Source of the DNA: Siderastrea siderea
Taxonomy: Eukaryota; Cnidaria; Anthozoa; Scleractinia; Rhizangiidae
Direction: 5' to 3'
DNA: 64,000 bases
NCBI GenBank assembly: GCA_964030785.1
Contig: OZ034971.1
Coordinates: 42,672,804 to 42,736,803, forward strand
Positions 46,310 through 56,760 of this stretch are shown here, piece after piece (the stretch's first letter is position 1; the number at the start of each line of letters is the position of its first letter). Under the pieces are notes generated by a model. The model made no database searches. It worked only from the letters and a program-made list of their open reading frames with translations, and was not told the origin of the DNA. The translations under genes and the position numbers were made by a program.

Positions 46310-47572
46310 TAACAATGGATTTTTTCATGACAATTGGGTTATTAACGTAAGAATACGACATTTGTAATTAAAGAAATATCCGAAATGGTGTTTATTTACC
46401 GTTTCCATGGCAACGGGAAAAAGGCTCATCCGAAAATCACGAAAAGTTTGAAATGTGACAAAATACTAATTTTAAGAATATTTCTAAAAAAAATTAGCAA
46501 CTTAGGGCGTGTATTTCGCTCTTTTTAATATAGATTTGTCATGACTTGTTTTTACAAAGCAAAACCTCTCTCCATACTCCCCCCGTAAAAACATGCCATT
46601 TCTCTCTTATGCACCACTTTTCGTCCTGGTAACAAGTGGATTGAGATAATTTAGACCTTTAGCTTTAATTTGATACCAATTTCACTAGGTATCAAGGGGG
46701 GTGCTACGAAAACCTATTTTTAGGCCCCTTTTGAAATTTGGCTCATGGACTATTGTTCTTTGTTGCACTGTAGATTACAATGAAAAGTAAAAATCACGGA
46801 AGAATGCGTTGCGCATTACTTTGAATTAATATATTAGCATTTACTTGCCAACTGTGAATGTGTAACGCAAGCTTTTCTATCGGTTCATACGTCCTCTTTA
46901 ACGTTAAATTTAAAAGTGTTCCAGTGAATCAACGTTAATAAGACTCAATACTAAGTTTGGTCACATCGACAAGCACGCGTGTTTAATGTTTTACAAAAAT
47001 CTATCGAGCCGTTCTTAAGATTTTCGCAAAAGCGCTCAAATTCAAAAGTTACCACAAAATTATTACACCTATGATCTTAGAAAAACAGTTCGTTCTCCAG
47101 ATCGAGAACACCAGTTTCAACAAAACTTTCTAAGCGTAAAATAGTAAGTAAAAGACACATTTTAACAGTATTTTCTAGCCATTTCATCAAAGCATTGATT
47201 ATTTTTCGGTGCATTTACTATTACTATGCAAAAACTAAGGTTGAAAATGTTTTTGCGATTTACTTCAAAACAAACATACAGAATTCTTTTGTTCTTGTAT
47301 ATTTTGTTTGCCATACACCACAGTTTAAGATGTTGGTATTTGCTGTTCAAAGTGAAATCTGGATCGCGCAAAATTTCAATTTTACTGTTTTCGAGGATTT
47401 TTGTTTATCGTTGTCATGGAAATATCGATTTTCACAAAATGTAAACCACGCTAAAGTTCAATCCAAGACTAACAAGTGTTGCAAATTTCAAGTTGATCCT
47501 ACCAGATGAAGACTGTCTAAGAGCTGATTTTAAAAGTGAGGTATGGTCCCAAAAAAACTGTATCGAGACACC
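46310..47572 (-). repeat. Right terminal inverted repeat of the TTAA element
   Basis: Inverted partner of 38848-40070. It lies upstream of the gene (start 45864), so it may also hold its promoter. Near its inner border is GTTTCCATGGCAAC (about 46410), a near-palindromic RFX X-box-like site with a counterpart in the left arm. A Staf/ZNF143-like TCCCATCATGCAC lies just inside (about 46240, on -). Confidence 0.85.
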
Positions 47573-47576
47573 TTAA

Positions 47577-47830
47577 ATGGCACTAGCATAATTTCTGGCT
47601 TCTTCAGAAAGGATTGTCTTCTATTAAATCATATTACGATTATTTGTAAGCAAGTAATCTTTCAATGCAGAAAACGCAATACAAAAACTTCACTCTCTTT
47701 ACTGAAGCAAAATTAATAAAATTCTACCAGTTAGAATGCTCCATGGCTAAGCAAAAAATTCTTAAGAAATTCACGAGAAAAAATGGAGAGAAATGCTTCC
47801 TATCCTTTTGGATCACCTATTTTCTCACCT
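47577..47830 (+). mobile_element. LINE ORF2 relic, part 3
   Basis: Continues the LINE cut at 38843: a frame matching LSSIKSYYDYL and ending with a KKWREMLPI-like segment, as in the related LINE near 31070. It is joined directly to a different LINE at about 47831. Confidence 0.6.
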
Positions 47831-48556
47831 CGCGTAAAGGATCCTCAAGGTACAAAACTGGAGCCGTGACAGTTTACCGTCACGATCAACGAGCTCTGGA
47901 AGATACGTCGACGATGCCACTACTTCAGAGATGATAAGCAAGCATCAAGACAATAACATCTCGACCGATGTCGACACCCTGGCCAACTGTGCTACCGTGG
48001 ACAAGTTTCAATTAAACGAGACGAAATGCAAGGGACTGCAGGTAATTTTTAGCACCAACAACACTACTTCATTCCACCCTGTTATAGTCAACGGCATGCC
48101 TATTGACTTAGTTACCAGTGCCAAAACACTAGGCCTCAACATCTCCAGTGATCTGAAATGGAACTGTCACACTGACTCTATTATCAAGAAAGCTAGGAAG
48201 TGCTTGTATAGTTTACCTCAGCTTAAACGCTCTGGCCTAGGTACCCGTGAGCTAGTTCAGCTTGCACCCTATCACGGAGTACCCGTGTCCCGTCTTTCAT
48301 GACGGTCGTTCTGCGTATCTCTCCAACGAACTTGTGCATCATTTTTCCTTTCCGCCCATATAATGAGGCATTGGTTGATCTAGTAGACAAACTATTTAAG
48401 GAAGTGATACAGAACGAACAGAATAAGCTCCGCGGCCTCCTCCCCGCTCGCAATACCTGTACCTTGAACCTGAGAAACACAAGGCAGTTTAGGCCCGTTT
48501 TCAAGACGAACATATTTCGTAATAGCTTTATTACCTTTAACGCCCTCAAGGCTTAA
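47831..48556 (+). mobile_element. CR1/jockey-like LINE 3' RT fragment
   Basis: A PQGTKLEP-like motif followed by an in-frame stop, then after a frameshift the RT active site YVDD (47904-47915). The thumb part follows: VDKFQLNETKCKGL, VTSAKTLGLNISSDLKWN. Another frameshift near 48290 precedes the C-terminal IIFPFRPYNEAL, ..LPARNTCTLNLRNTRQFRP and SFITFNALKA stop (48556). Decayed and 5'-truncated. Confidence 0.75.
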
Positions 48557-49019
48557 CCGAGGAATAGTCGAACAAATGCGGTATGTAGCAAACAGAGAGG
48601 GCACAACTGCGGGGCACAAGAGCGTCTGACCAGTAACCCGAGGGTGGCAGTGCCAACTGCTTCACGTGTTATGATAAAAAATCACGATAAAATTCTCAAA
48701 ATTAATATATAGTTGATTTCATAGCTTGCTCCAAGCTCTCAGATAGTGAGGACGGAGAAAAGTAGAAAGGAACCGCGGAAATATGATGTGGGGGGATCTG
48801 GAAAAAAAGGGGACAGCTCAAGCTCTCCCACAGCCCTAAAGTGTTTTATTGCCCTCGTTTTATCAGTTTCTTTTCCCACTGTCTCCGAGCCTGTTAGCGG
48901 GCTACAAATTTCACTGCTGCGTGCACTCTCGTTTTTGAAACATGTTTCGCTGGTTTATGATTCGCCCGTCATCATTAGACCATAATCACAAAGCAGTGAA
49001 GGAAATTTGGAGAGATTCT
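48557..49019 (+). repeat. Arm of a ~460-bp inverted repeat pair (partner 51853-52314)
   Basis: It begins CCGAGGAATAGTCGAAC, right after the stop of the CR1-like fragment, and matches the reverse complement of 51853-52314 closely. A 79-codon frame (48746-48985) is open in both arms but is low-complexity and not convincing as a gene. Confidence 0.85.
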
Positions 49020-49126
49020 GCTCGTTTATGATGGTTTGTATTTTAGCAAGTTATTAGACAGTATTATGTTGTGATCATGGGAGAATCATGACCGGCGTAC
49101 CATCATTCACCGGCGATGATTCGCCT

Positions 49127-49220
49127 GTCATCATCATCATCATCATCGCCCCCTAACCACCCCCCCCCCCCCCACCACCACCATCACTATCATCAGCATC
49201 GTCATCAGCATCAGCATCAT
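49127..49220. repeat. CAT / C-run / CAC-CAT microsatellites
   Basis: (CAT)n, a 14-nt C run (49160-49173), CCA units and CATCAG units in succession. Confidence 0.9.
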
Positions 49221-49397
49221 TTAATTTTTTGTTATTTTTAACGTTTATTTACGCAGACGCAGAAAGTACATACAAAGGACAAAAACAGAAGAGGAAGCGT
49301 CATATTGACTCCTATAGGTTACAATAATACAATTTCTTGCCATGTCACAGTATTTGTTAAAAAACTGGATATATTACAATATGATGTTATCAATTCA

Positions 49398-49399
<2 letters not shown>

Positions 49400-49460
<61 letters not shown>
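49400..49460. repeat. (CAGA)n microsatellite
   Basis: About 15 units of CAGA, with GATA variants at its right end. Confidence 0.95.
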
Positions 49461-49596
49461 TAGACAGATAGATGGTTTATTAATAATTACTTTGCAACCA
49501 GAAGTTGAATTATGCGATTATTTACAATGAAATTTAATAAAATACTACTAGTAATTTGAAACTAATTTGCAGAAAAATATATAAGAAAGAATACTA

Positions 49597-49598
49597 GA

Positions 49599-49653
<55 letters not shown>
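49597..49653. repeat. (TA)n microsatellite
   Basis: About 28 uninterrupted TA units. Confidence 0.95.
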
Positions 49654-49656
<3 letters not shown>

Positions 49657-49799
49657 TCTACAATAAAGTAGATACGATAAAAAATTTAAAAATAGGAATA
49701 TAATAGAATAAAAAAGTAATAAAAAATTGTAAAAGTCTACTGAGTAACGTCATTTAAGATGTGTTTATTGTTCATCCTGGTGTAAGATAGTTAAGATGA

Positions 49800-50910
49800 A
49801 CGTTTATTCGTTTGTCTCACGATGGAATCGCTTAGAGTTGCTGATCGCGACGTTTCGGCTGCAATACTGCTAGTCTTCATCAGGCGATGAGGTCGATTGT
49901 TTACGTGTCGCTATTTGTAGCATGATGGTTCACTGCTATTGGTGTATTTCGATCCTCATTATTATTTCGACTATTAGATGTTGTTCCCTCACAGGTCCGC
50001 TTTGTGGTTGGGCGGCTGTTGTGCTTTCTGATCGTAGGTATCCAAGCTTCAGGAATTTCGATTCCACTATCTCTATCGATGTTATTAGGATGAAGTCTTA
50101 TATGGATAGCCTCTTTGACCCTACGTGTGTACCAGTGAGGGTCACGATCAATAATCTTAACTTCTTTCCAAGTAGGAAGATGCCCCGTTTCGTTAGAGTG
50201 CTCCGAAACTGCGGAAACTGTGGTGTTCTTTTATCCTGTCTTGCATCGCTCTCCCTGTTTCCCCGATGTATACTTTGCCGCGCTCACATGGAATTTTATA
50301 GACGACACCGTCTTGTTTAGTTGGTTCAAGAATGTCTTTCGGTCGCACTAAGTGAGACCTAAGAGTTGTGTCTGATTTGAAGACGGTGCGTACGCCTTGT
50401 TGTTGTAGGCAGCGGCGAAGAACCTCTGATACACCTTTTATGTAGGGTAGAACCGCAGTAGATTTAAATTCCTGCGTAGGTTCTTTGTTGGCTGTTGGTC
50501 TTGTTGTTTTTGTGAGCTTTCGTACAAATGAAGAAGGATATCCGTTCGAAACAAGTACCGATGATAAATGTTTCCTTTCTTCAGAGATAGCTGATGGTTT
50601 TGATGTGAGGTGTTTGGCTCGGTCGTATAGACACTTAACAATACCACGGTTCAATCATAGGCTAGGTATTGGTCAGTGTGGGTGGGCTTTCTGTAAACAG
50701 TGGTGGTGAGAAGACCGTTTGAATCCCTTGAAACTGACGTGTCGAGAAAGGGGATAGTGTTATCTTTCTCGATTTCCATGGTAAAACGAATAGTAGGCTG
50801 TTGACTGTTTAGATGTTGTAAAAAGCCGTCTACATAGTCTTTACCTAAGACTGAGGAACAGGCGATAGCAACAGCGACCTACAAACAGTCCACAAACTCT
50901 TCCATGTAAA
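49800..50910 (-). mobile_element. Penelope-like retroelement, 3' RT and GIY-YIG endonuclease relic
   Basis: On - the order is NLYMEEF, then GKDYVDGF (50825-50836, where the catalytic YVDD has become YVDG), FTMEIEKDNTIPFLD, and TVYRKPTHTDQYL. A frameshift precedes RGIVKCLYDRA and the GIY-YIG endonuclease (GVVYKIPC ... VYIGETGR ... R.KEH, about 50222-50309). The C-terminus with WIPTIRKHN follows. These motifs in this order are specific to GIY-YIG-bearing Penelope-like elements. It is 5'-truncated, frameshifted and active-site mutated. Confidence 0.85.
49850..49906 (-). ncRNA. Possible decayed hammerhead ribozyme of the Penelope-like element
   Basis: On - the core boxes CTGATGA and GAAAC are exact. 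A 4-bp stem III (ACGT with ACGT) and an A at the cleavage position precede them correctly. Stem II is degenerate (GACT against AGCC) and stem I pairs poorly. Penelope-like elements are known to carry short-stem-III hammerheads near their ends, so the position fits; this copy is probably inactive. Confidence 0.35.
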
Positions 50911-50917
50911 GGTTTTT

Positions 50918-51790
50918 TCTTTTTCTTTTTTTTTTTTACAACACTTTATTGAACAAAGACAACTCAAATTTACAATACTTATCTGCCTTTAACACTAAAT
51001 TAACAATTATATATTAATTAAGAATATGAAATTACAAAAACAAGTTAATACATGTTCGAAACAGAAAACAAAGGAAAAGAAAAAGGTACGTACATTACAT
51101 AAACATACTGGTCTTAAGCAAAAAAAAGTAACATGTCCCGCTGGGTGTCCTTGCCTCGGCTCTCAGCATCCACGCGACCTTTGTTTACGTTTTGTGAAAA
51201 AAAAAAACGGATTAATTATTCCTCTGAGGGGCAGTATTTAAAAGAGGCCCACTTCTTCTTAAAAAAGCTATATTGTTGTTGTCAAGAGCTATCTGTTTTT
51301 CAATTTCCATGGAGTTCATAATAAGTTGTATGTATACCTGTAATGTAGGGAGAGTCTTTCTTATTCTACAGGTGCATATATAGTGTCTAGCAATAAGAAG
51401 GAGAAGGAGAAGGAGATGTTCGTCAGGGTAAGATTCTGAGAAATTCACTGGAAAGCGTTTTTCCAAAAGGTCTGGGTATAGTTGCAGTACCAAAATAAAT
51501 GCATAAGACTTTCAGTGGAGTCATTACAAAAAGAACAGGAGTCAACCTCTTTCAGCCCTATCTTATGAAGAAAGTCGTTTGTAGCTACCCGTCTGTGTAG
51601 AAACTTAAACTGGAAAACTCTTAGTTTAGTTTCACTTGTACATAGAAAGGGCAAACGATAGGTGTTTTCCCAATTTACTTCCAAATTTCCAATTACAGCA
51701 TCTTCAGAAAGCCATTTGTCCTGGCCTTTTATAGGGTCGATGATTTTTTTTCGATGTTACATTCGTAAAACTTTTTGCAGACATTGGAGG
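50918..51790 (-). mobile_element. L1/Tx1-like LINE 3' fragment with poly(A)
   Basis: On -: KWLSEDAVIGNLEVNW, RVFQFKFLHRRVATNDFLH, CSFCNDSTESLMHLFW, then a frameshift near 51485 and YPDEHLLLLLLL. It ends in a poly(A) (T-rich on + at about 50918-50940). Same general type as the LINEs at 30511 and 38332 but a different copy. Confidence 0.75.
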
Positions 51791-51852
51791 ATGATAGAAG
51801 ACGTACATATTTTCGAGTAGGGTTTTTTAGGATTATTTAGGTTTGAAGAGAA

Positions 51853-52314
51853 GAATCTCTCCAAATTTCCTTCACTGCTTTGTGGTCATGGTTTAATGAT
51901 GACGGGCGAATCATAAACCAGCGAAACATGTTTCAAAAACGAGAGTGCACGTAGCAGTGAAATTTGTAGCCCGCTAACAGGCTCGGGGATAGTGGGAAAA
52001 GAAAATGATAAAACGAGGGCGATAAAACCCTTTAGGGCTGTGGGAGAGCTTGAGCTGTCCCCTTTTTTTCCAGATCCCCCCACATCATATTTCCGCGGTT
52101 CCTTTCTACTTTTCTCCGTCCTCACTATCTGAGAGCTTGGAGCAAGCTACGAAATCAACTATATATTAATTTTGAGAATTTTATCGTGATTTTTTATCAT
52201 AACACGTGAAGCAGTTGGCACTGCCACCCTCGGGTCACTGGTCAGACGCTCTTGTGCCCCGCAGTTGTGTCCTCTCTGTTTGCTACGTACTGTATTTGTT
52301 CGACTATTCCTCGG
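51853..52314 (-). repeat. Arm of a ~460-bp inverted repeat pair (partner 48557-49019)
   Basis: Close reverse complement of 48557-49019, ending CGACTATTCCTCGG. The two arms enclose 2.8 kb of retroelement debris and microsatellites. Confidence 0.85.
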
Positions 52315-53816
52315 GAAAAATTATATCACGGGTTCAAGCCCCCACTTCGCTCAGGGATGATCACAACGTCTCCGCCATGAAAGCCCCTCGCTTAAACATT
52401 ATTTCGTACACCAAGAACGAAACCCAACACTTTCAAATTTTCAACATCCCCCCCGGCAAGCCCCTGGGCATTTGGACTTTTGAAGATTAGCTCGTTCAAA
52501 TTCCCCCCCTGCCAAAATTGTGTTCAAACGGTTGTCATATCCCCCTCCCAACTAACACATCACACTCAAGCTTTAAGACTACGTTTTTAGGACCACTGGG
52601 AGGTATTGACCTAACTCACTCTCAAACGGCCAGAACATTCAGTAAAGGCAACTACATTGCCATATAAAAGTGAAATTTATAAAGCTATACACCAGAATAA
52701 ATTCAAAATGTCTGTTTTATTCCCATTACGGCAGTGATGTGTACGAAGATCATGCAGATCATGGTATAACAAGTTTCTTGTGACTTAATATGATGTTGCC
52801 CTTTTTACCACTGATAGTGTTTCAAACTCCAGTTGGTACAAAAACGCAACTTTAATGTTACAACTACAACAGTACAATTTATGCACGATGTTGTGTTTAT
52901 TCATTCTTATTTCTGTCATTTTCTATTCCATTTTATTATTTTTTGATTGTAAAGCGTGTTTGATCATTTCGTCATGGAAAATGCGCTATACAATTTCATA
53001 AATTATCATCATCATCATTATTATTATTACAATGTCGTAACAAAACAATTACAACAGTTTCCACTTAATGGAACTTTTTGACGGTGATTGACAATCGAAG
53101 CTATAAAATCTATAAATCCTTTAAACTGGTGAGAATCAGATAACCACGAGCGTTAGGCACTGAAGAAAAAAGATTTCAAACTTGGCACTTCCGGTTCAAA
53201 TCCCCACCCTGCCCAGGCAAAGGTCAAATTCCCCACCCTCAAGAAGGCCTTTCGCGTCGAATTCCCTTTGCCCGGGGTATGCCCGGGGTATGTTGAAGCA
53301 GTCGACCTGATTGGCGCATTTGTGTCAACCTGGTATCCGAGGCCCCTATAGGCAAAAGTTAGAACAACCGCACTTTGTGATTGACGGCTTTTGTTCTAAG
53401 ATGTTCACCATTTTTGACAGCGAATGGGGCCATTTCATTACTTGAACGTGTTCTTAAACTGGACTAAAAGTTTCGGGGCTTGCGCAATCCCCTCTGAAAG
53501 AACAAGGACTGTGCACTTTTCTTTTTCTATGTAGAAAAATTGTTTATTGGCTCAGTAAACTCTGGTAGCGAACCAACTTGTAACCACATGACGTTTGTGG
53601 GGAATTGACCGATTTCTGGCGAGAAGATTGCGTGGTATCTGGGCCCGTGGCCAGGCATTTAAATTGTGGGGAGTGGGAAGCAGTGAAAAGCGGCGCGCGG
53701 CGTTAGGGTCGGCGCGATTTTTTGGCGCGCCGTTGTTTCGTTGTTCGCCACAAACTTGATTGGCTAACTGTGTTCTAGCGAGGAGACGAGACTGGAATAT
53801 CTAACAGTTAAACGAC
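52315..53816. other. No gene seen; LINE/SINE-type tail at 52930-53035
   Basis: GTAAAGCGTGTTTGATCA, GGAAAATGCGCTATACAA and an ATC/ATT-rich run (52985-53028) resemble the 3' end of an L2/CR1-type LINE or its SINE. The remainder, including a direct GCCCGGGGTAT repeat near 53275, is unassigned. Confidence 0.4.
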
Positions 53817-55941
53817 AGTATAAATCCATGTTACGACGTACAAAGCAAAAGCACCAGGATACTCAAATAGAAGAACTTATCAAAACAAATGACCCTGTAT
53901 AGTTTTGGTCCACTCTAAAAACTATCTCTAAATCGACTTCCATCCTGCCGATTCAAATGTCCCTGTAGATGAACTGTTTAAACACTTCCAAGAATTACAC
54001 TCAGCTCCAGGAGAAGATACCTTTTCCAAAACCCAGGAGATTATCATGGAAGGCCTGAAATGTAAATGAACAGTCTTTAATGAGATTTAATAAACTCGAC
54101 AATCCTTTCACAGTGGAAGAAATCAAAACGGCTTTAAAAAACTGAAAAACAAAAAGGCGGCCTGTACTGACCGAATACAAATATAATGAAATGTTAAAAA
54201 GTGGCCGTCACTTCTTGATGACCTCACTGAAAAAATTGTTCAATCTTATACTCGAGGCAGGAACCTTTCCGGATTCTTGGTCCATGGGACTAATTACCCC
54301 TAACTTTAAATCAGGGAAAAGGTCAAACCCGGCTAATTACAGAAGCATCTGCGTGACCAGCTGTCTAGGAAAACTCTTTACAGCTCTTTCAAATGCGAGA
54401 CTCCACAATTTCGTCAGAAGTCAGAATTTATTACAATCCCCACAAATTGGATTTCTAGAGGGATTTCGTAAAACAGATCATATTTTCTCTTTACGTACCC
54501 TAATTGAATGATAAGTATGTTACCAACGCGAACAAAGGAAAACTGTTTTGCTATTTCGTAGATTTTTAAAAGGCTTTTGATTCTATATGGCATGATGGTC
54601 TGCTTTCTAAGCTGATTTCTTATAAAATGGGTGGACGCTTCTATCAATTAATATCAGAAATGTACTGCAGATCCAAATGCGCCATAAAATGCGGAAATCG
54701 AAGAACCAAACTTTTTCGACTACAACAGGGGTGTAAGGCAAGGATGCATCCTGCCCCCCTTGCTGTTTAATTTATATCTAAACGATATTCTTTTCCTTTT
54801 AGACAACTTATTTGATACTGACTCAATTATCCTGCCAATTGGGCTACCGCTAAATTGTTTATTCTATGCAGATGCAGTTTTAATATCTCAAAGTGCTCCC
54901 GGCCTTCAAAAGCAAATCGATACTCTCCAAAACTACGTCGAAAAATGCCTCTTGAAAATTAATCCTCACAGAACAAAGGTACTAATTTTTTAAAAACAGA
55001 ACCGTAAAGCCACGCGGGAAAAACAGTCTTTCTTTTTAGATGGAAACCAAAATAATCGTCAATACTCCTGAATACACCTACCAAGGAACAATCGAGATTT
55101 AATTCGAATGGGAGCTTCGTCGCCTCCAAAAAGAACTTAGTAGAAACGTCTAGACGTTTCGTATTTGCTTGTAAAAGATATATTGAATTCAACAGACTCT
55201 CTATATCCACATGTAATTTCTTATTTGATGCCTTATTTACCCCGTTCTTCTATACAGTTCGGAAGCATCGGGGCCTCAATCTGAGAAAACGGGAGAAAGA
55301 TCCCGTTGAGCGTTTCACTCACAGTTTTACAAAACTTACTTTTGCCTAAACAGAAGAGCACCAAACGTCGCAGCACAAATGAAACTGGAAGACTCCCTCT
55401 CAAGTTAATTCTCTTCTCCAATATAATAAAGTTTTGGCTTCACCTACTAAAGCTTCTTAGCTCAAGCGTTGCCGAACAATGCCTTCATATATCAACCCAA
55501 TTGGCAGACTCTGGAAAAAAATCCTTCATGCTTACAATGTATGATATGCTAAAACAGTATAGAACCAACTCTCACTCCGATTTCCAATGCAAGCTATTAT
55601 TGATGCTAACGGGGATGAACTAAGAACTAAACAGTACCGATTCAAAGCAACTGAAAACTTTAAAATATATCAATACGAAATGATCAAATGCAACAGAAAA
55701 CGTACATTTTACTCTACTTTCAAACCAGGTGTAACTACCACTTTAACTCACTAGAACTTATTACAAACCAGAAACATCGGCGGGCAGTAGCAAAACTTAG
55801 GACAGGTAATTATAACTTAAGAATTGAAACTGGAAGATGTCTACATTCCACTCCTAAACTCCCTGAGCATCTGAGAATTTGTCAATACTGCAGCTCAAAC
55901 GAAGTACACTTCCTCTTTTCTTGCAATAGATATGAGACAAT

Positions 55942-55991
55942 CAATACGAAATGATCAAATAATAAGACTTGCGAGGATCTTCTTTACATTT
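55942..55991 (+). mobile_element. 50-bp chimeric retro-insertion with 16-bp target duplication
   Basis: ATAGATATGAGACAAT is repeated exactly at 55926-55941 and 55992-56007. Between the copies lie 19 nt identical to the LINE's own 55671-55689, then about 31 nt like the SINE tail (GCGAGGATCTTCTTTACATTT). Confidence 0.75.
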
Positions 55992-56160
55992 ATAGATATG
56001 AGACAATTAGAAAATATTTAGTACAAGATATTATTCGTAAATATCCCAATTTCGATTCTTTATATGCTCATAACAAAATTGTTTTTCCCTTTAATAGCAA
56101 TGATGCTTGCATTTGTACTGAAAAAATTAGGTCACTTCATTTACAAAGCTTTTATATTAA

Positions 56161-56463
56161 AACCGCGGCTACACGAGCGATTTTTTGCTTGCGGTGGTGA
56201 TGCGATTTTTTTGAAATTGTCGCGTCGCCAGCGCGCGGCGAAAATCGCATGTGTAGCCACCCTCTGACGAAGTCCGTGATTTTGTCGCAAAAAATTCAAC
56301 TCATTGAATTTCTCGCGTTTTTTTTTCTGCGATTTTTTCATCTGTCGCATCACCTGTGCGAGGGTGGCGACACATGCGATTTTCTCCGGGCGCTGGTGAC
56401 GCGACAATTTTCAAAAAAATTGCATCACCATCGCAAGCAAAAAATCGCTCGTGTAGCCGCGGC
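56161..56463. mobile_element. 303-bp palindromic MITE flanked by TTAA
   Basis: Long inverted arms: CGCGGCTACACGAGCG, then ATTTTTTGCTTGCG and further matches inwards. TTAA lies at 56157-56160 and 56464-56467. Non-coding. It is inserted in the tail of the LINE relic. Confidence 0.9.
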
Positions 56464-56589
56464 TTAAGAAATGAATCAATATATACAGGAATTGTAAGGA
56501 ATTTTTTTTTTTCTGTCTTCTTTTTCTCTTTTTTCTACGTGCAATACCATTTGTAATTGGGAATGCAAATAAACTGTTGTTGTTGTAAA

Positions 56590-56760
56590 ATGTTCCAGAA
56601 TTGGGCAAATCCAGTGATGTGATTGGTTCAAGATGTCCTAAAATTTGTTCTAAAATTGCCCGAACAGAGAAGATTGCGTGGTATCCACGGGACGGGGAAA
56701 TGAACTTTTGGAACCACTTGAACCAATCGGATCACTGGATTTGTCCAATTTTAGAACATT
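56590..56760. repeat. Foldback repeat with ~43-bp arms
   Basis: TGTTCCAGAATTGGGCAAAT, CCAGTGATGTGATTGGTTCAAG and the diverged complement (about 56717-56760) face each other over about 80 bp. An AAGATGGCGGCC start-site-like motif follows at 56825, but the frame it opens closes after 13 codons. Confidence 0.65.

Larger units (their letters stand above)
38848..47572. mobile_element. 8.7-kb TTAA-flanked DNA element with 1.2-kb terminal inverted repeats
   Basis: The termini GGTGTTTCGATACAG (38848) and CTGTATCGAGACACC (ending 47572) are inverted, and TTAA lies directly outside both (38844-38847, 47573-47576). The inverted arms extend to about 40070 and from about 46310, roughly 1.2 kb, with frequent small differences. 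The single intact spliced gene inside (45864 to 40458 on -) is the only cargo seen. The element split a LINE relic, and both halves are recognisable at the joints. TTAA targets are known for piggyBac and Kolobok; I do not recognise a piggyBac transposase here, so superfamily is open. Confidence 0.9.
53817..56587 (+). mobile_element. Non-LTR retrotransposon ORF2 relic (reverse transcriptase)
   Basis: Frames stitched by eye give the RT series: NYRSICVTSCLGKLF, GFLEGFRKTDHIFSLRTLI, YFVDF.KAFDSIWHDGLL, LPPLLFNLYLNDI. The active site reads YADA (54865-54876) where YADD is expected, then LQKQIDTLQNYVEKC. The C-terminal part (RICQYCSSNEVHFLFSCNRY) has many stops and frameshifts. The 3' end is GTTGTTGTTGTAAAATG near 56587. 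It is interrupted by a 50-bp insertion (55942-55991) and a TTAA MITE (56161-56463). Confidence 0.75.

Noticed and set aside
38848..47572. A piggyBac or Mutator assignment for the large element
   Set aside because: TTAA fits piggyBac and the zinc/FEN1/CXC layout does not. The 4-bp TTAA target excludes Mutator (8-11 bp). Superfamily is left open.
48746..48985. A duplicated 79-aa gene (also 51886-52125)
   Set aside because: Low-complexity peptide shared only because it lies in the 460-bp inverted arms; no domain.
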